From NCBI GenBank assembly GCA_902558095.1, contig CACECP010000004.1, forward strand, positions 28,874 through 92,873: DNA of 64,000 bases, written 5' to 3'. Positions 1-9,543 of the stretch are shown here, piece by piece. This DNA is from an uncultured SAR86 cluster bacterium. GTDB taxonomy: Bacteria > Pseudomonadota > Gammaproteobacteria > Magnimaribacterales > D2472. A model generated the notes under the pieces. It was not told the DNA's origin. It did no database searches and worked only from the letters and a program-made list of their open reading frames with translations. Within the stretch, counting starts at the first letter, position 1. Each line of letters begins with the position of its first letter. The translations under genes and the position numbers were made by a program.

Positions 1-82
1 ATAAATATCGAAATTATCGCTAATTAGACTGTATCTTTTTCTTGAAGGATATTTCTAATACAATACTGATGAGAAGATAATT

Positions 83-1342
83 TTGGGGAAAAATATTTTT
101 AAACAAATAAAAAATCTTTATTGTTTTAGAGCTTTTGCAGTTTTTGTCGCTCTTTTTTTTGTTAGCAATATTATTTCAAAAGAAATAGTCGTTGAGCCTG
201 GTGCGAATGCGCACGAAAGGTTACAAGAGGCAATGATATTAATGGAGGAGGGAGACATCCTTCGAATTAAATCTGGATACTACAGTTTTGAAGATGGCCT
301 TTCGCTAGATGTGGATGGGGTTAGCGTAGTAGGCGATGGTATGGAAGAAACGATACTTGATTTCAAAAATCAAAAATCTGGAGCTCAAGGCTTGTTGGTA
401 ACATCTGACAAGGTAACTCTTAAAGATTTTTCTATCTTGGATGCAAAAGGAGATGCTTTAAAGGTTATTGGTGCTAAAGGCATCAATATGATTAATCTCA
501 GAACTGAATGGACAGGAGGCCCCAAAAGCACAAACGGCGCTTATGGTTTTTATCCAGTTGAATCTGAAGATGTTTTAATTGATGGATGTGTTGCAATCGG
601 TGCATCTGATGCAGGAATATATGTAGGACAATCAAAAAATATCATAGTTAGAAATAGCATTGCACAATATAATGTTGCTGGAATAGAGATAGAAAACTCC
701 TATTATGCAGATGTCTATAACAATCTTGCATCTCATAACACTGGAGGAATTCTCATATTTGATCTCCCTGATTTACCTCAACAGGGTGGCCACCACATAA
801 GAGTCTTCGAAAACCAATCTATAGATAACGATACTGATAATTTTGCACCCGAGGGAAATATAGTAGGAGAAGTGCCAAGAGGCACTGGCATTATAATCAT
901 GGCCAATTCTGATGTTGAAGTCTTTAATAACCTTTTAAGTGGAAATGGAACTGTTAACCTATCCATAGTTTCATACTCGGATGAAACTGATGATCCTAAT
1001 TATTACCCGCATCCTAGAAGAATTCAGGTTCACAATAATACATATGGTCCTGGTGGATTTGACCCGGATATTAATACTGGAGATCTGGCAAAAACACTTT
1101 TTGATATTAGCAATGGAAATATGCCTGATATCTTTTGGGATGGCGTGGGCCCTTTATCACAGATGATATTTGGACAACCAGATGATGAAAAGTTGATTAT
1201 AAGCGAGGATAGTGAAGTTACCTTTTTAACCATAAGTGCGCTTAAGTACATGATGGGTTTTTCAAACCCGATACGAACAGATAAAGAAGAATTTAAAGGG
1301 GTCATTAATCCACTTGAGCCGATAAATATTGACGGCATTTAG
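83..1342 (+). CDS. Exported parallel beta-helix repeat protein (TIGR03805-like)
   Basis: ORF with TTG start, N-terminal hydrophobic signal, repeated beta-helix turns (e.g. DVLIDGCVAIGASDAGIYVGQSKNIIVRNSIAQYNVAGIEIENS). Confidence 0.8.
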   Translation: MGKNIFKQIKNLYCFRAFAVFVALFFVSNIISKEIVVEPGANAHERLQEAMILMEEGDILRIKSGYYSFEDGLSLDVDGVSVVGDGMEETILDFKNQKSGAQGLLVTSDKVTLKDFSILDAKGDALKVIGAKGINMINLRTEWTGGPKSTNGAYGFYPVESEDVLIDGCVAIGASDAGIYVGQSKNIIVRNSIAQYNVAGIEIENSYYADVYNNLASHNTGGILIFDLPDLPQQGGHHIRVFENQSIDNDTDNFAPEGNIVGEVPRGTGIIIMANSDVEVFNNLLSGNGTVNLSIVSYSDETDDPNYYPHPRRIQVHNNTYGPGGFDPDINTGDLAKTLFDISNGNMPDIFWDGVGPLSQMIFGQPDDEKLIISEDSEVTFLTISALKYMMGFSNPIRTDKEEFKGVINPLEPINIDGI

Positions 1343-1347
1343 GGATT

Positions 1348-2385
1348 ATGAAGAACATATATAATTTTTTGCTTGTGCTTTTGCTCTGCACTAAGCTTTA
1401 TGCTGTTAATGATAATCTAATTATTTCAGAAGCATTTCCAGAAAAGTTATCAGATTTTAGTTTTTTTAAAGATTCTTCAGCACAAATTCCACACGATGAA
1501 GTAATTCCCTATGAGCTTATTTCTACATTATTTTCAGACTATTCTTATAAACAAAGATGGGTGTATGTACCTAAAAACAAGAAAGCGAAATATGAAGAAG
1601 ATTGGGTTTTTAATTTCCCAACGGGGTCAGCATTAATAAAAACTTTTTACTATCCTGTAGATGAGAGAAATCCCTCTGCTGGTAAACAGCTTCTTGAAAC
1701 AAGATTGTTATTGAGAAAAGAAGACGGCTGGGAAGCAGTTTCTTATGCTTGGAATAAAGAACAAAATGAAGCTTATAAAAAAGTTGCGGGTAAAACTATA
1801 AATGTTGCATGGACAGATTTTGTGGGTGAAGAAAAAGAAGTCAGATACAGAGTTCCTAATGTAAATCAATGCAAAGAATGCCATGCTGCTGATGACAAAA
1901 TTTCTCCTATTGGACCAAAGGCAAGAAATATAAACAAGGATCTAGAATTTGAAGACGGTAACTTTAATCAATTGGTTTATTGGATGAATCGAGAGATTAT
2001 TGATGAATATCCATTGGAACTAAATTCTCCAGTAGATTGGATGGATGAAAGCAAGGACATTAATGATAGAGTAAGATCCTATCTAGACGTTAATTGCGGC
2101 CACTGTCATTCGCCAACAGGGAACGCAAATTCAACAGGTTTATATCTTCATTTAAATGAAACCAGAGATATTCATCTAGGAAAATATAAAAAACCAGTTG
2201 CTACTGGAAGAGGAAGCGGAGGTCTTAAATACTCCATTGTTCCCGGCAAGCCAGAAGAATCAATATTGCTTCACAGAATGGAATCAATGGATCCAGGAGT
2301 CATGATGCCTGAATCTGGCAGAGCATTGACTCATGAAGAGGCTGTTGTCATGGTCAGAGAGTGGATTCTATTAATGCAAAATTAG
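1348..2385 (+). CDS. Exported diheme c-type cytochrome-like protein (SO2930/TIGR03806-like)
   Basis: Signal peptide; two heme-binding motifs CKECH and CGHCH; follows the beta-helix gene by 5 bp. Confidence 0.8.
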   Translation: MKNIYNFLLVLLLCTKLYAVNDNLIISEAFPEKLSDFSFFKDSSAQIPHDEVIPYELISTLFSDYSYKQRWVYVPKNKKAKYEEDWVFNFPTGSALIKTFYYPVDERNPSAGKQLLETRLLLRKEDGWEAVSYAWNKEQNEAYKKVAGKTINVAWTDFVGEEKEVRYRVPNVNQCKECHAADDKISPIGPKARNINKDLEFEDGNFNQLVYWMNREIIDEYPLELNSPVDWMDESKDINDRVRSYLDVNCGHCHSPTGNANSTGLYLHLNETRDIHLGKYKKPVATGRGSGGLKYSIVPGKPEESILLHRMESMDPGVMMPESGRALTHEEAVVMVREWILLMQN

Positions 2386-2391
2386 TATTCG

Positions 2392-2835
2392 ATGACAAAT
2401 AAATTGAACAATAAGATGCTAATACTAGTTTTTATTATTTTTTGTCCTCTTATATTTGGTAGCAAGAATTTGAATTTGTTTGAAGGTTATTGGCAAACCT
2501 CAAGCTCCATTGTTCTTGTAAAAGAATGCAATCAGGAACTTTGTGCGTTTATAGAAGAAATTACTATTAAAGGCATTGATGAGTCTAAGCAACTACTTGA
2601 TATCAACAACAGGAATAAATCGCTAAGACAGAGACCACTAATTGGCATTAATCTTCTCAAAGATTTTTCTTATCCAGATCAGAATATAAAAACACTTAAA
2701 AATGGTAAAATTTATGATCCTGGTCGCGGCAGAATCTTTAAATCTAATTTATACATCTTAGAAAATGGAAATTTAAAAGTAGAGGGATGCTTTTTGCGTA
2801 TTTGTGGCCATGAGGAATGGAGTCGTCTTAAGTGA
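2392..2835 (+). CDS. DUF2147-like exported protein
   Basis: Signal peptide, GYW start of mature domain, G-K-I-Y-D-P-xx-G pattern typical of DUF2147. Confidence 0.6.
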   Translation: MTNKLNNKMLILVFIIFCPLIFGSKNLNLFEGYWQTSSSIVLVKECNQELCAFIEEITIKGIDESKQLLDINNRNKSLRQRPLIGINLLKDFSYPDQNIKTLKNGKIYDPGRGRIFKSNLYILENGNLKVEGCFLRICGHEEWSRLK

Positions 2836-2843
2836 TTAAAATA

Positions 2844-4298
2844 TTATCTTAATTCTTGCAAAGACAGCTCATTAACATCATCAACAATACCTAGAAATGC
2901 TTTTGTAGCTCTTTTCATTCCTTCAGCAGGGACAAGCTGAGGTATATCAAATGTTGTATGATAAATTACATGATCAATAATGTGAAAACCAGGAGCCTTG
3001 TCTGTAAGCTTTGGTTTATCAGTCATATAGTTATATATAGAAACTCCATTTTCTTTGAGCCTTTGCTTAAATATATATTCAAGTCTATCGCTCCCTGTAA
3101 CATTCCATCTAAAAGACCCTATAGCATTTGAAACTACAATATCTTCGTTAAACCAATAGAGTTGAGATTGACTTGGATGTTCCAATGTGAGGACAACTGC
3201 AACGTTATCCCAGTCGTAATATTCTTCGACCTCTCTAACACTATATTCACCATGATGGTGATCAGGATATAGAAAAAATACTATAGATCTTTTTCTTTCT
3301 GATTTTTTTAACTTAGCGTAATATTCCGCCATTTCTAAACCAACAGCAATGCCGCTAGCATTATCCATGGCTCCTTCAAAGTAACCATCTGTATGCGCAC
3401 CTAAAAAGATTTCTTCTTTAGACACGCCATCTAATTTTGCAATCATATAAGTGGTTTTAAGATTTTCAATGACATCAATCTTTAAACTAAAATCTACAAA
3501 AATTTTTTCTTTAAGCATTCTATCTCTAAGCAAAAAGCCTTCATCTTGGCTTATAGTTATTACGGGAGCGTCATATGATGTTGTTGGTTTTCCACTTGTC
3601 CCATGAAAGGCTCCTCCTGCAAACATGCCGTCACCGGGCACACCCATAATATTTATTATTAGAGATGCTCCTTTCTTTGATGCACGCTCATTTGCATAAA
3701 ACAATCCAGCCCTGTTGCTTGCTGAATGACTTCTCCCCCCCGGAACAAAAAAACTATAGATTACAACAGCCTTTCCTTGTATATCCTTTCCTAAAAAATC
3801 AGCTTCTGAACCTAATCCAGCCCATACAAGCTCTCCTTTAAAATTGCTATCAAGGTGTTTAATGTTTTCACCAGTTGGAAATGCCGAAGCTATAGAATGA
3901 AACTCATTATTATATGTATATCCCAATGACCATTCTTTTGGACGCCACTCTTTTGTAATAAATACATCTTTCTTTTCAATACTAAATCCAAGATCTATTA
4001 GCTTATTCTCAATATAATTCATGGTTTTTTCATCTTCTGGAGTTCCAGGAAGCCTGCCCCAGTATGGAGTTCTAACTTTGCTTTCTTTAGCAATATTTGA
4101 AATATCATGAACAATATCTTTCATTCTTTGAGGATTAACTGACTCATAATTTCCTGTTTCCCAGCTTGGGTAGGAGGAATCGCTTGGCGTTAACTTATCT
4201 AAATCTCTTGGAAGACCCTTACCATAAACAGGAGTAGCTTCGTCAGAAGTTAGTAAAAAAGAGAAAAGTAGAATAAATGAAATCTGTAAGCTTTTCAT
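2844..4298 (-). CDS. M28 family zinc peptidase, exported
   Basis: HTDGYFEGAMDNASG metal-binding motif; N-terminal signal. Confidence 0.8.
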   Translation of the reverse strand: MKSLQISFILLFSFLLTSDEATPVYGKGLPRDLDKLTPSDSSYPSWETGNYESVNPQRMKDIVHDISNIAKESKVRTPYWGRLPGTPEDEKTMNYIENKLIDLGFSIEKKDVFITKEWRPKEWSLGYTYNNEFHSIASAFPTGENIKHLDSNFKGELVWAGLGSEADFLGKDIQGKAVVIYSFFVPGGRSHSASNRAGLFYANERASKKGASLIINIMGVPGDGMFAGGAFHGTSGKPTTSYDAPVITISQDEGFLLRDRMLKEKIFVDFSLKIDVIENLKTTYMIAKLDGVSKEEIFLGAHTDGYFEGAMDNASGIAVGLEMAEYYAKLKKSERKRSIVFFLYPDHHHGEYSVREVEEYYDWDNVAVVLTLEHPSQSQLYWFNEDIVVSNAIGSFRWNVTGSDRLEYIFKQRLKENGVSIYNYMTDKPKLTDKAPGFHIIDHVIYHTTFDIPQLVPAEGMKRATKAFLGIVDDVNELSLQELR

Positions 4299-4343
4299 AA
4301 TTTTATTTTAGCATTTACTGAAATGTACTAATATAAAACCAAT

Positions 4344-4703
4344 ATGAAAAAAATAAATTTCAAATCAAAATTCCAAAAGTTTGACGATCATTGGTCTCCC
4401 AAGGTAATTGCTGAAATGAATGATTATCAATTTAAGCTCGTCAAGATAGAAAAGGATTTTATTTGGCATCAACATGATGATACCGATGAAGTATTTATCG
4501 TAATAGAAGGAAAAATATTTATAGAATTCGAAGACGAAACAGTGGAGATTAATGAGGGAGAAATGATTGTTGTTCCAAAGGGAGTTAAACATAAACCCTT
4601 TGCAGAAGAAGAGGCAAAGATTATGTTGATTGAGCCTACAGGGACAGTAAATACAGGTGAGATAGAGGATAAGCTCACGGCCCAAAACGATCAATGGATT
4701 TAA
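4344..4703 (+). CDS. Cupin domain protein
   Basis: WHQHDDTDEVFIVIEGK...GEMIVVPKGVKHKP cupin motifs. Confidence 0.85.
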   Translation: MKKINFKSKFQKFDDHWSPKVIAEMNDYQFKLVKIEKDFIWHQHDDTDEVFIVIEGKIFIEFEDETVEINEGEMIVVPKGVKHKPFAEEEAKIMLIEPTGTVNTGEIEDKLTAQNDQWI

Positions 4704-6145
4704 GAAGCAATTTTTTTATACCAAACTTTTTTTTAAATTTTATGTTTTGTTTAGCAATTACAAGTTGTGGGGGATCTGCTGGGCCTTCTAATCAACCATT
4801 GCTAGACACAAGCGCGGGTGCGGTAATGAAACCATTATTTAACTCAAATCCTATTATTATTGAAGATGCGGCTAGCTATTACTCTCATGCATGCAATGAT
4901 CCCTCTTTTCAATTTCTAATCCCTTTAAATATTAATGATGATGAACATATAGATTTTATTAGTCATTTTTGGTGTGATAGCAAAACCCCTGGTGAATATG
5001 ACAAAGAACCTACACCTGATGCTCTAGTTGCATATCTAAATGATGGATTTGGTAATTACTCCATTGATAACTTAAGTGTTTTTGGTGAAATCTATCCAGA
5101 ACTTGGAGGCGCAAGTAGAAAGTATGCAATAGGAGATATTAATAATGACGGTAAAAACGATATTGCGTTTGCAATGAACTGGGAAGATGGAAGGGCCTCA
5201 TATGATTATGAATCCATGATATCAAATTATTCTAGGCCAGCTTTGTTATTAAGTAATGATAATGGCTATGAAATAGTTAAATTAGGTGAACCGGATTGGG
5301 GGCATTCGGTCCGTATTAAAAACAATAAGGTTTTTTTTGCAGGACATAAATCACAAGTATTTGAATTAGATATAAACGGTTGGAATGACGAATCAAACAG
5401 CTATCCTGAATTAAGCTTTGCAAGCTTCCTTCTTTTTGATGAATATATAGTCAACAGCATTAGGAAAGACTCATCTCAAGGATTGGAACTAATTAAAGAT
5501 AATGAAATTATTTCGTCAATAATGTTTGAGGAGTCTTTTAAAGTTAACTTTGAAAGCTGGAATAATTCTGGAACAAATTATTACACTGAACTCGGTGTTT
5601 ATAATATTCGTGGAGAAAATTATTTTGATGGAATGATATCTGAGATGTGCCAAAAAGAAGATATTATCGTTGCATCTATAAATGCAAGTAAACTTATTTC
5701 AGGTGAAATTGTTGAAGGTGGATTCTATTCAGAATCTGATACAACTCCTGTTGTCATGTTAGCTTTATACATGATCGAAAATGATAAGCTGATAGCTTAT
5801 GACAAAACCATAAAAGATGAAGAAATAAATCATAATTATAATTTTTTTGATTGCACAGACGTAAATAATGATGGAAAAAAAGACATCATAGCAAATGTTT
5901 TTAGTCAGCAATGGAATGATTATGATAATAATAAAGGTGTCCCTGAGATTTACATAAATGCTGATGAGCAATACTACAATTTAGATACATCTAATTGGCC
6001 TACATATAGTAATAATGAAGATACTCAAGGTTTTTTGTTTGATTTTGACAATAACGGAACATCTGACTTAGTTGTCTTTCCATTAAAGGTCGCAACCTCT
6101 GGCCATATTGAAATTTACACAACAAATAAAAATATCACAGACTAA
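4694..6145 (+). CDS. Lipoprotein with FG-GAP/VCBS-type calcium-binding repeats
   Basis: Lipobox-like ITSC; DINNDGKNDIAF, DVNNDGKKDIIA, DFDNNGTSDLVV repeats. Confidence 0.7.
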   Translation: MDLRSNFFIPNFFLNFMFCLAITSCGGSAGPSNQPLLDTSAGAVMKPLFNSNPIIIEDAASYYSHACNDPSFQFLIPLNINDDEHIDFISHFWCDSKTPGEYDKEPTPDALVAYLNDGFGNYSIDNLSVFGEIYPELGGASRKYAIGDINNDGKNDIAFAMNWEDGRASYDYESMISNYSRPALLLSNDNGYEIVKLGEPDWGHSVRIKNNKVFFAGHKSQVFELDINGWNDESNSYPELSFASFLLFDEYIVNSIRKDSSQGLELIKDNEIISSIMFEESFKVNFESWNNSGTNYYTELGVYNIRGENYFDGMISEMCQKEDIIVASINASKLISGEIVEGGFYSESDTTPVVMLALYMIENDKLIAYDKTIKDEEINHNYNFFDCTDVNNDGKKDIIANVFSQQWNDYDNNKGVPEIYINADEQYYNLDTSNWPTYSNNEDTQGFLFDFDNNGTSDLVVFPLKVATSGHIEIYTTNKNITD

Positions 6146-6167
6146 ATTTTTATGATAACTTGTACAG

Positions 6168-7373
6168 ATGGGTAAATTTACAATATTTATTATAGTTATC
6201 TTACTAACTGGCCTAGCTATATATTCACCAAATTTAATAAGACTATATAAACTATCAAATTTATATAATAAAGACACCATAGCTCATAACTTTATAAATA
6301 TGGATAAGATTTTCTTTACATCTGATCCAATTGCTCCGTCAGATGATCCATATATGTTTGAAGAAGATCTAATTGAACTTCCTGAAACCTACATCTTTGA
6401 AGGTAAAGAAAAGAACTTAAAAGAAGCTTTAGATTATTTCTGCACAGATGGGCTCATAATTTTGCATAACGATAAAATACTTTATGAGAATTACTGGAAT
6501 GGTAATGATCGTTACAGTAAGCATATATCTTGGTCTGTAGCCAAATCATTTCTATCAGCATTAATCGGCATAGCTCTTGAAGAAGGACTTATTGATAGTA
6601 TTGAAGATCCAGCAACAAAATATTTGCCTGATTTTAAGGGTACAGGATATGAGGGAGTCAAAATAAAAAATATTCTGCAAATGTCTTCAGGAGTTTCTTT
6701 TAATGAGGACTACGCAGATCCAGATTCTGATATCAACAAATTTGGAAGAGCTGCTGCAAAAGGTACTCCTTTTAGGGATTTTGCAAAGACTTTAGAAAAT
6801 GGAAAAGAGCAAGGAACATACAACCACTATGTAAGTATTGATACACAAGTTCTTGCAATGATCTTAGAAACTGTTTCAGAGATGCCTTTAAGAGAATACC
6901 TTTCTAAGAAGATTTGGAGCAAGATAGGAATGGAAAGTGATGCTTATTACATTACTGACAGAACAGGTGTTGATATGGCCCTGGGTGGCTTAAATGCAAC
7001 ATTAAGAGACTATGCAAAATTCGGATACCTGTATTTAAATAATGGAAGTTGGTTTGGAGAACAAATTGTTCCAGAAGACTGGGTAAAGGCATCCCATACT
7101 CCAGATGCACCACATTTGATGCCTAACGCTGGAGAACTATCATCAAATGACTGGGGCTATGGTTATCAATGGTGGGTGCCGGGCGATCCAATAACTGACT
7201 ATACTGCACATGGAGTATATAACCAGTTTGTTTATGTTGATCCAGAATCAGGCATCGTAATCGCCAAAACATCATCTAATCACAGATTTAGATCTGAAAA
7301 GGAATATACCAAAGACGTTCACATAGCTATGTTTAGATCAATAACCAAGCATATTAAAGAAGAGATCCACTAA
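6168..7373 (+). CDS. Serine hydrolase, class C beta-lactamase family
   Basis: SWSVAKSF (SxxK) motif, YNHYVSIDTQVL, N-terminal membrane segment. Confidence 0.8.
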   Translation: MGKFTIFIIVILLTGLAIYSPNLIRLYKLSNLYNKDTIAHNFINMDKIFFTSDPIAPSDDPYMFEEDLIELPETYIFEGKEKNLKEALDYFCTDGLIILHNDKILYENYWNGNDRYSKHISWSVAKSFLSALIGIALEEGLIDSIEDPATKYLPDFKGTGYEGVKIKNILQMSSGVSFNEDYADPDSDINKFGRAAAKGTPFRDFAKTLENGKEQGTYNHYVSIDTQVLAMILETVSEMPLREYLSKKIWSKIGMESDAYYITDRTGVDMALGGLNATLRDYAKFGYLYLNNGSWFGEQIVPEDWVKASHTPDAPHLMPNAGELSSNDWGYGYQWWVPGDPITDYTAHGVYNQFVYVDPESGIVIAKTSSNHRFRSEKEYTKDVHIAMFRSITKHIKEEIH

Positions 7374-7444
7374 TCTATTTGTATTACCTACAATTCTTTC
7401 TTAGAATTAGAATTGATATTTTAATTTTGTTGAGGAAAAAGGAC

Positions 7445-8050
7445 ATGAACATTAAAACAAATTATTTAATTACTTTAATCTTTATTATTTCAATTAATAT
7501 TTCTGCTCACAATGATCATTCACAAGGAAATTCTGATGAATGGCAGATAAAAGCATATACAAGTGCTGCACCAGCATTTATTGGAGATCATGCAACTGTA
7601 ATTAGCGCATCTGGTAAAGTTTTACGTGAAGGAACTAATGGATGGACTTGCAGAAATCTTGTTCCAATGCCGGAAGGTGGATTTCCAGACGCTCATGCAA
7701 CTGCAGCTGCTTGCTCTGACCCAAATGCTGTTGCTTGGGTAGAGGCATATATCTCAGATACAACTCCTAAATTAGAAGGCGATGGTTGGATTTGGATGAA
7801 GCATGGAGACTTAGGAGTAGATAATTTTAAACCCTACACAGATGGTCAAAAAGATGCAGGCCATAAGCACTATATAGAATCAGGAGCTCATATGATGTTA
7901 ATGCCAAAAGACCCATCATCACTTGATGGACAAACAACTGACTATACTACTGGTGCTCCATATGTAATGTTTAAAGGAACAAAGTTTGTGCATTTAATGA
8001 TTCCGCTTGATGGGTACTATGATTATCAGCCTGAAGCTGCACCAAAATAA
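7445..8050 (+). CDS. Exported hypothetical protein
   Basis: ORF track gives 7379; ATG at 7445 begins a typical signal peptide (MNIKTNYLITLIFIISINISA). Confidence 0.6.
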   Translation: MNIKTNYLITLIFIISINISAHNDHSQGNSDEWQIKAYTSAAPAFIGDHATVISASGKVLREGTNGWTCRNLVPMPEGGFPDAHATAAACSDPNAVAWVEAYISDTTPKLEGDGWIWMKHGDLGVDNFKPYTDGQKDAGHKHYIESGAHMMLMPKDPSSLDGQTTDYTTGAPYVMFKGTKFVHLMIPLDGYYDYQPEAAPK

Positions 8051-8060
8051 TTTATAGATA

Positions 8061-8372
8061 ATGGAAGAAGTCAAAGTATATATGATTGCAAACCTTCAAA
8101 TTCATGATGCAGATAGATATAGAGAATATGAGAAAGGATTTTTTCCATTATTAAAGAAATATGCGGGCGAGTTTATAACTTATGACGATAATATAGTTAA
8201 TGTTGAAGGTGAAAAACCTATGGAGGGAAGGGTCATATTATTTAGCTTTCCCTCTGCAAAACACGCTGAAGACTGGTATTCAGATCCTGAATACCAAAAA
8301 CTATCAGAGCATAGACGGGCAAGTGTTACAACAACTTTAACCAGAGTTAGTGGGTTGCCACCAAGGAAATAA
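8061..8372 (+). CDS. DUF1330 family protein
   Basis: YREYEKGFFPLLKKYAGEF...EGRVILFSFPSAKHAEDWYSDPEYQ pattern. Confidence 0.8.
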   Translation: MEEVKVYMIANLQIHDADRYREYEKGFFPLLKKYAGEFITYDDNIVNVEGEKPMEGRVILFSFPSAKHAEDWYSDPEYQKLSEHRRASVTTTLTRVSGLPPRK

Positions 8373-8376
8373 TACT

Positions 8377-8682
8377 ATGGAGAGATATAAAACATTTAAA
8401 GAGTTTTACCCTTACTATTTATCCGAACATGACAATAAATATACCAAGTTAATGCATTTTATTGGAACAAGTATTGGAATCTTCTTTCTGACTATGTTTT
8501 TTCTATCTTTTAACTTCCTTTATCTTTTATTCGCTATTATTTCTGGTTATGCGTTTGCGTGGGTTGGACATTTTTTTGTTGAAAAAAACAAACCCGCCAC
8601 TTTTAAGTATCCCTTCTATAGCTTTGTAGGGGATCATAAAATGTATTTTGAAATCTTACAGGGCAAACATAAGATCTTTTAA
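8377..8682 (+). CDS. DUF962/Mpo1-like membrane protein
   Basis: F-YPYYLSEHDNKYTKLMHFIGTSIG and FVEKNKPATFKYPFYSFVGDHKM; start moved to ATG at 8377. Confidence 0.8.
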   Translation: MERYKTFKEFYPYYLSEHDNKYTKLMHFIGTSIGIFFLTMFFLSFNFLYLLFAIISGYAFAWVGHFFVEKNKPATFKYPFYSFVGDHKMYFEILQGKHKIF

Positions 8683-8720
8683 AGCATTCTGCTTTTATAT
8701 GATGCTTTTCAATTTCTAGA

Positions 8721-9509
8721 ATGAGTTTCGTAGACACAGATTTTTGGGAGGACCCACCCTGGGGAAATGGAGAAAAAAAATATCGACTTGGTTTAAAGCC
8801 AATTGATCTCAATAAATGGCTTGACAGAAAACCAGACCAAAATTTATTCAATCATAAAAAAGAATTACTAAAATCAAATTATAGTGATGTCATAGCAACT
8901 ACAAATGACTCTGAAGATGCTCAAAAGAAATTAGGAGATATCTTAAAAATTACCAAAACAACTTACCCTGATTTGGTAGCAGAATTAAGCTTAAACATAC
9001 AGGATGATCTTTGCTTGATGGAATCCAAAAACAAACAAAGGCTTATAGCTGCAAGCATATGTTCACCAAGCTATTGGGATGTGAAGACAAAGATTGGCAG
9101 ACCCCTAAGAGAAATTCATGACCCTGTGGTTTCCTTAGATGAAAAAATTGGAAATAGAATTTCAACATTTATTAGACAAGCACCAGTTATGAAACCATTT
9201 GCTAGACAAAATTGGTTGATACACGGAGATACAAAAAGATTTCATTTAAAAGAGGAGAAGACTCTCGAGACCCATCCTTCAGAATGGTTTATTAGATCTG
9301 AAAAAGAAACTCTCTGCAGATTCCACGAGGATTATTCCCTTTTCACTATTAATGTTTTATTTCAACCACTTAAGATAATTTTTGATTATCCTGAACAAAA
9401 AAATAACCTTATTTTAAGCCTTCAAAGATTAGATAAAGATGAGGCTGATTATTTTGGCGGCATTCCAAAGATTAAAACTTTATTGGAATATCTTTTGGGT
9501 CAAGTGTAG
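8721..9509 (+). CDS. DUF3445 heme-dependent oxidative N-demethylase family protein
   Basis: Family-like pattern including WFIRSEKETLCRFHEDYSLFTINV. Confidence 0.65.
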   Translation: MSFVDTDFWEDPPWGNGEKKYRLGLKPIDLNKWLDRKPDQNLFNHKKELLKSNYSDVIATTNDSEDAQKKLGDILKITKTTYPDLVAELSLNIQDDLCLMESKNKQRLIAASICSPSYWDVKTKIGRPLREIHDPVVSLDEKIGNRISTFIRQAPVMKPFARQNWLIHGDTKRFHLKEEKTLETHPSEWFIRSEKETLCRFHEDYSLFTINVLFQPLKIIFDYPEQKNNLILSLQRLDKDEADYFGGIPKIKTLLEYLLGQV

Positions 9510-9543
9510 TAAAATATACCTCATATTCTGACGGGGGCGCTTT

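Noticed and set aside
1-27. Open frame ending in TAG at 25-27 as the tail of an upstream gene
   Set aside because: Only eight codons are visible, too little to support a call.
1030-1338. 102-aa minus-strand ORF inside the beta-helix gene
   Set aside because: Shadow ORF; Ser/Leu-rich translation with no recognisable motif, opposite a supported gene.
4365-4694. 109-aa minus-strand ORF antisense to the cupin gene
   Set aside because: Low-complexity, Cys/Phe/Leu-rich translation lying wholly opposite a strong coding gene; a shadow ORF.
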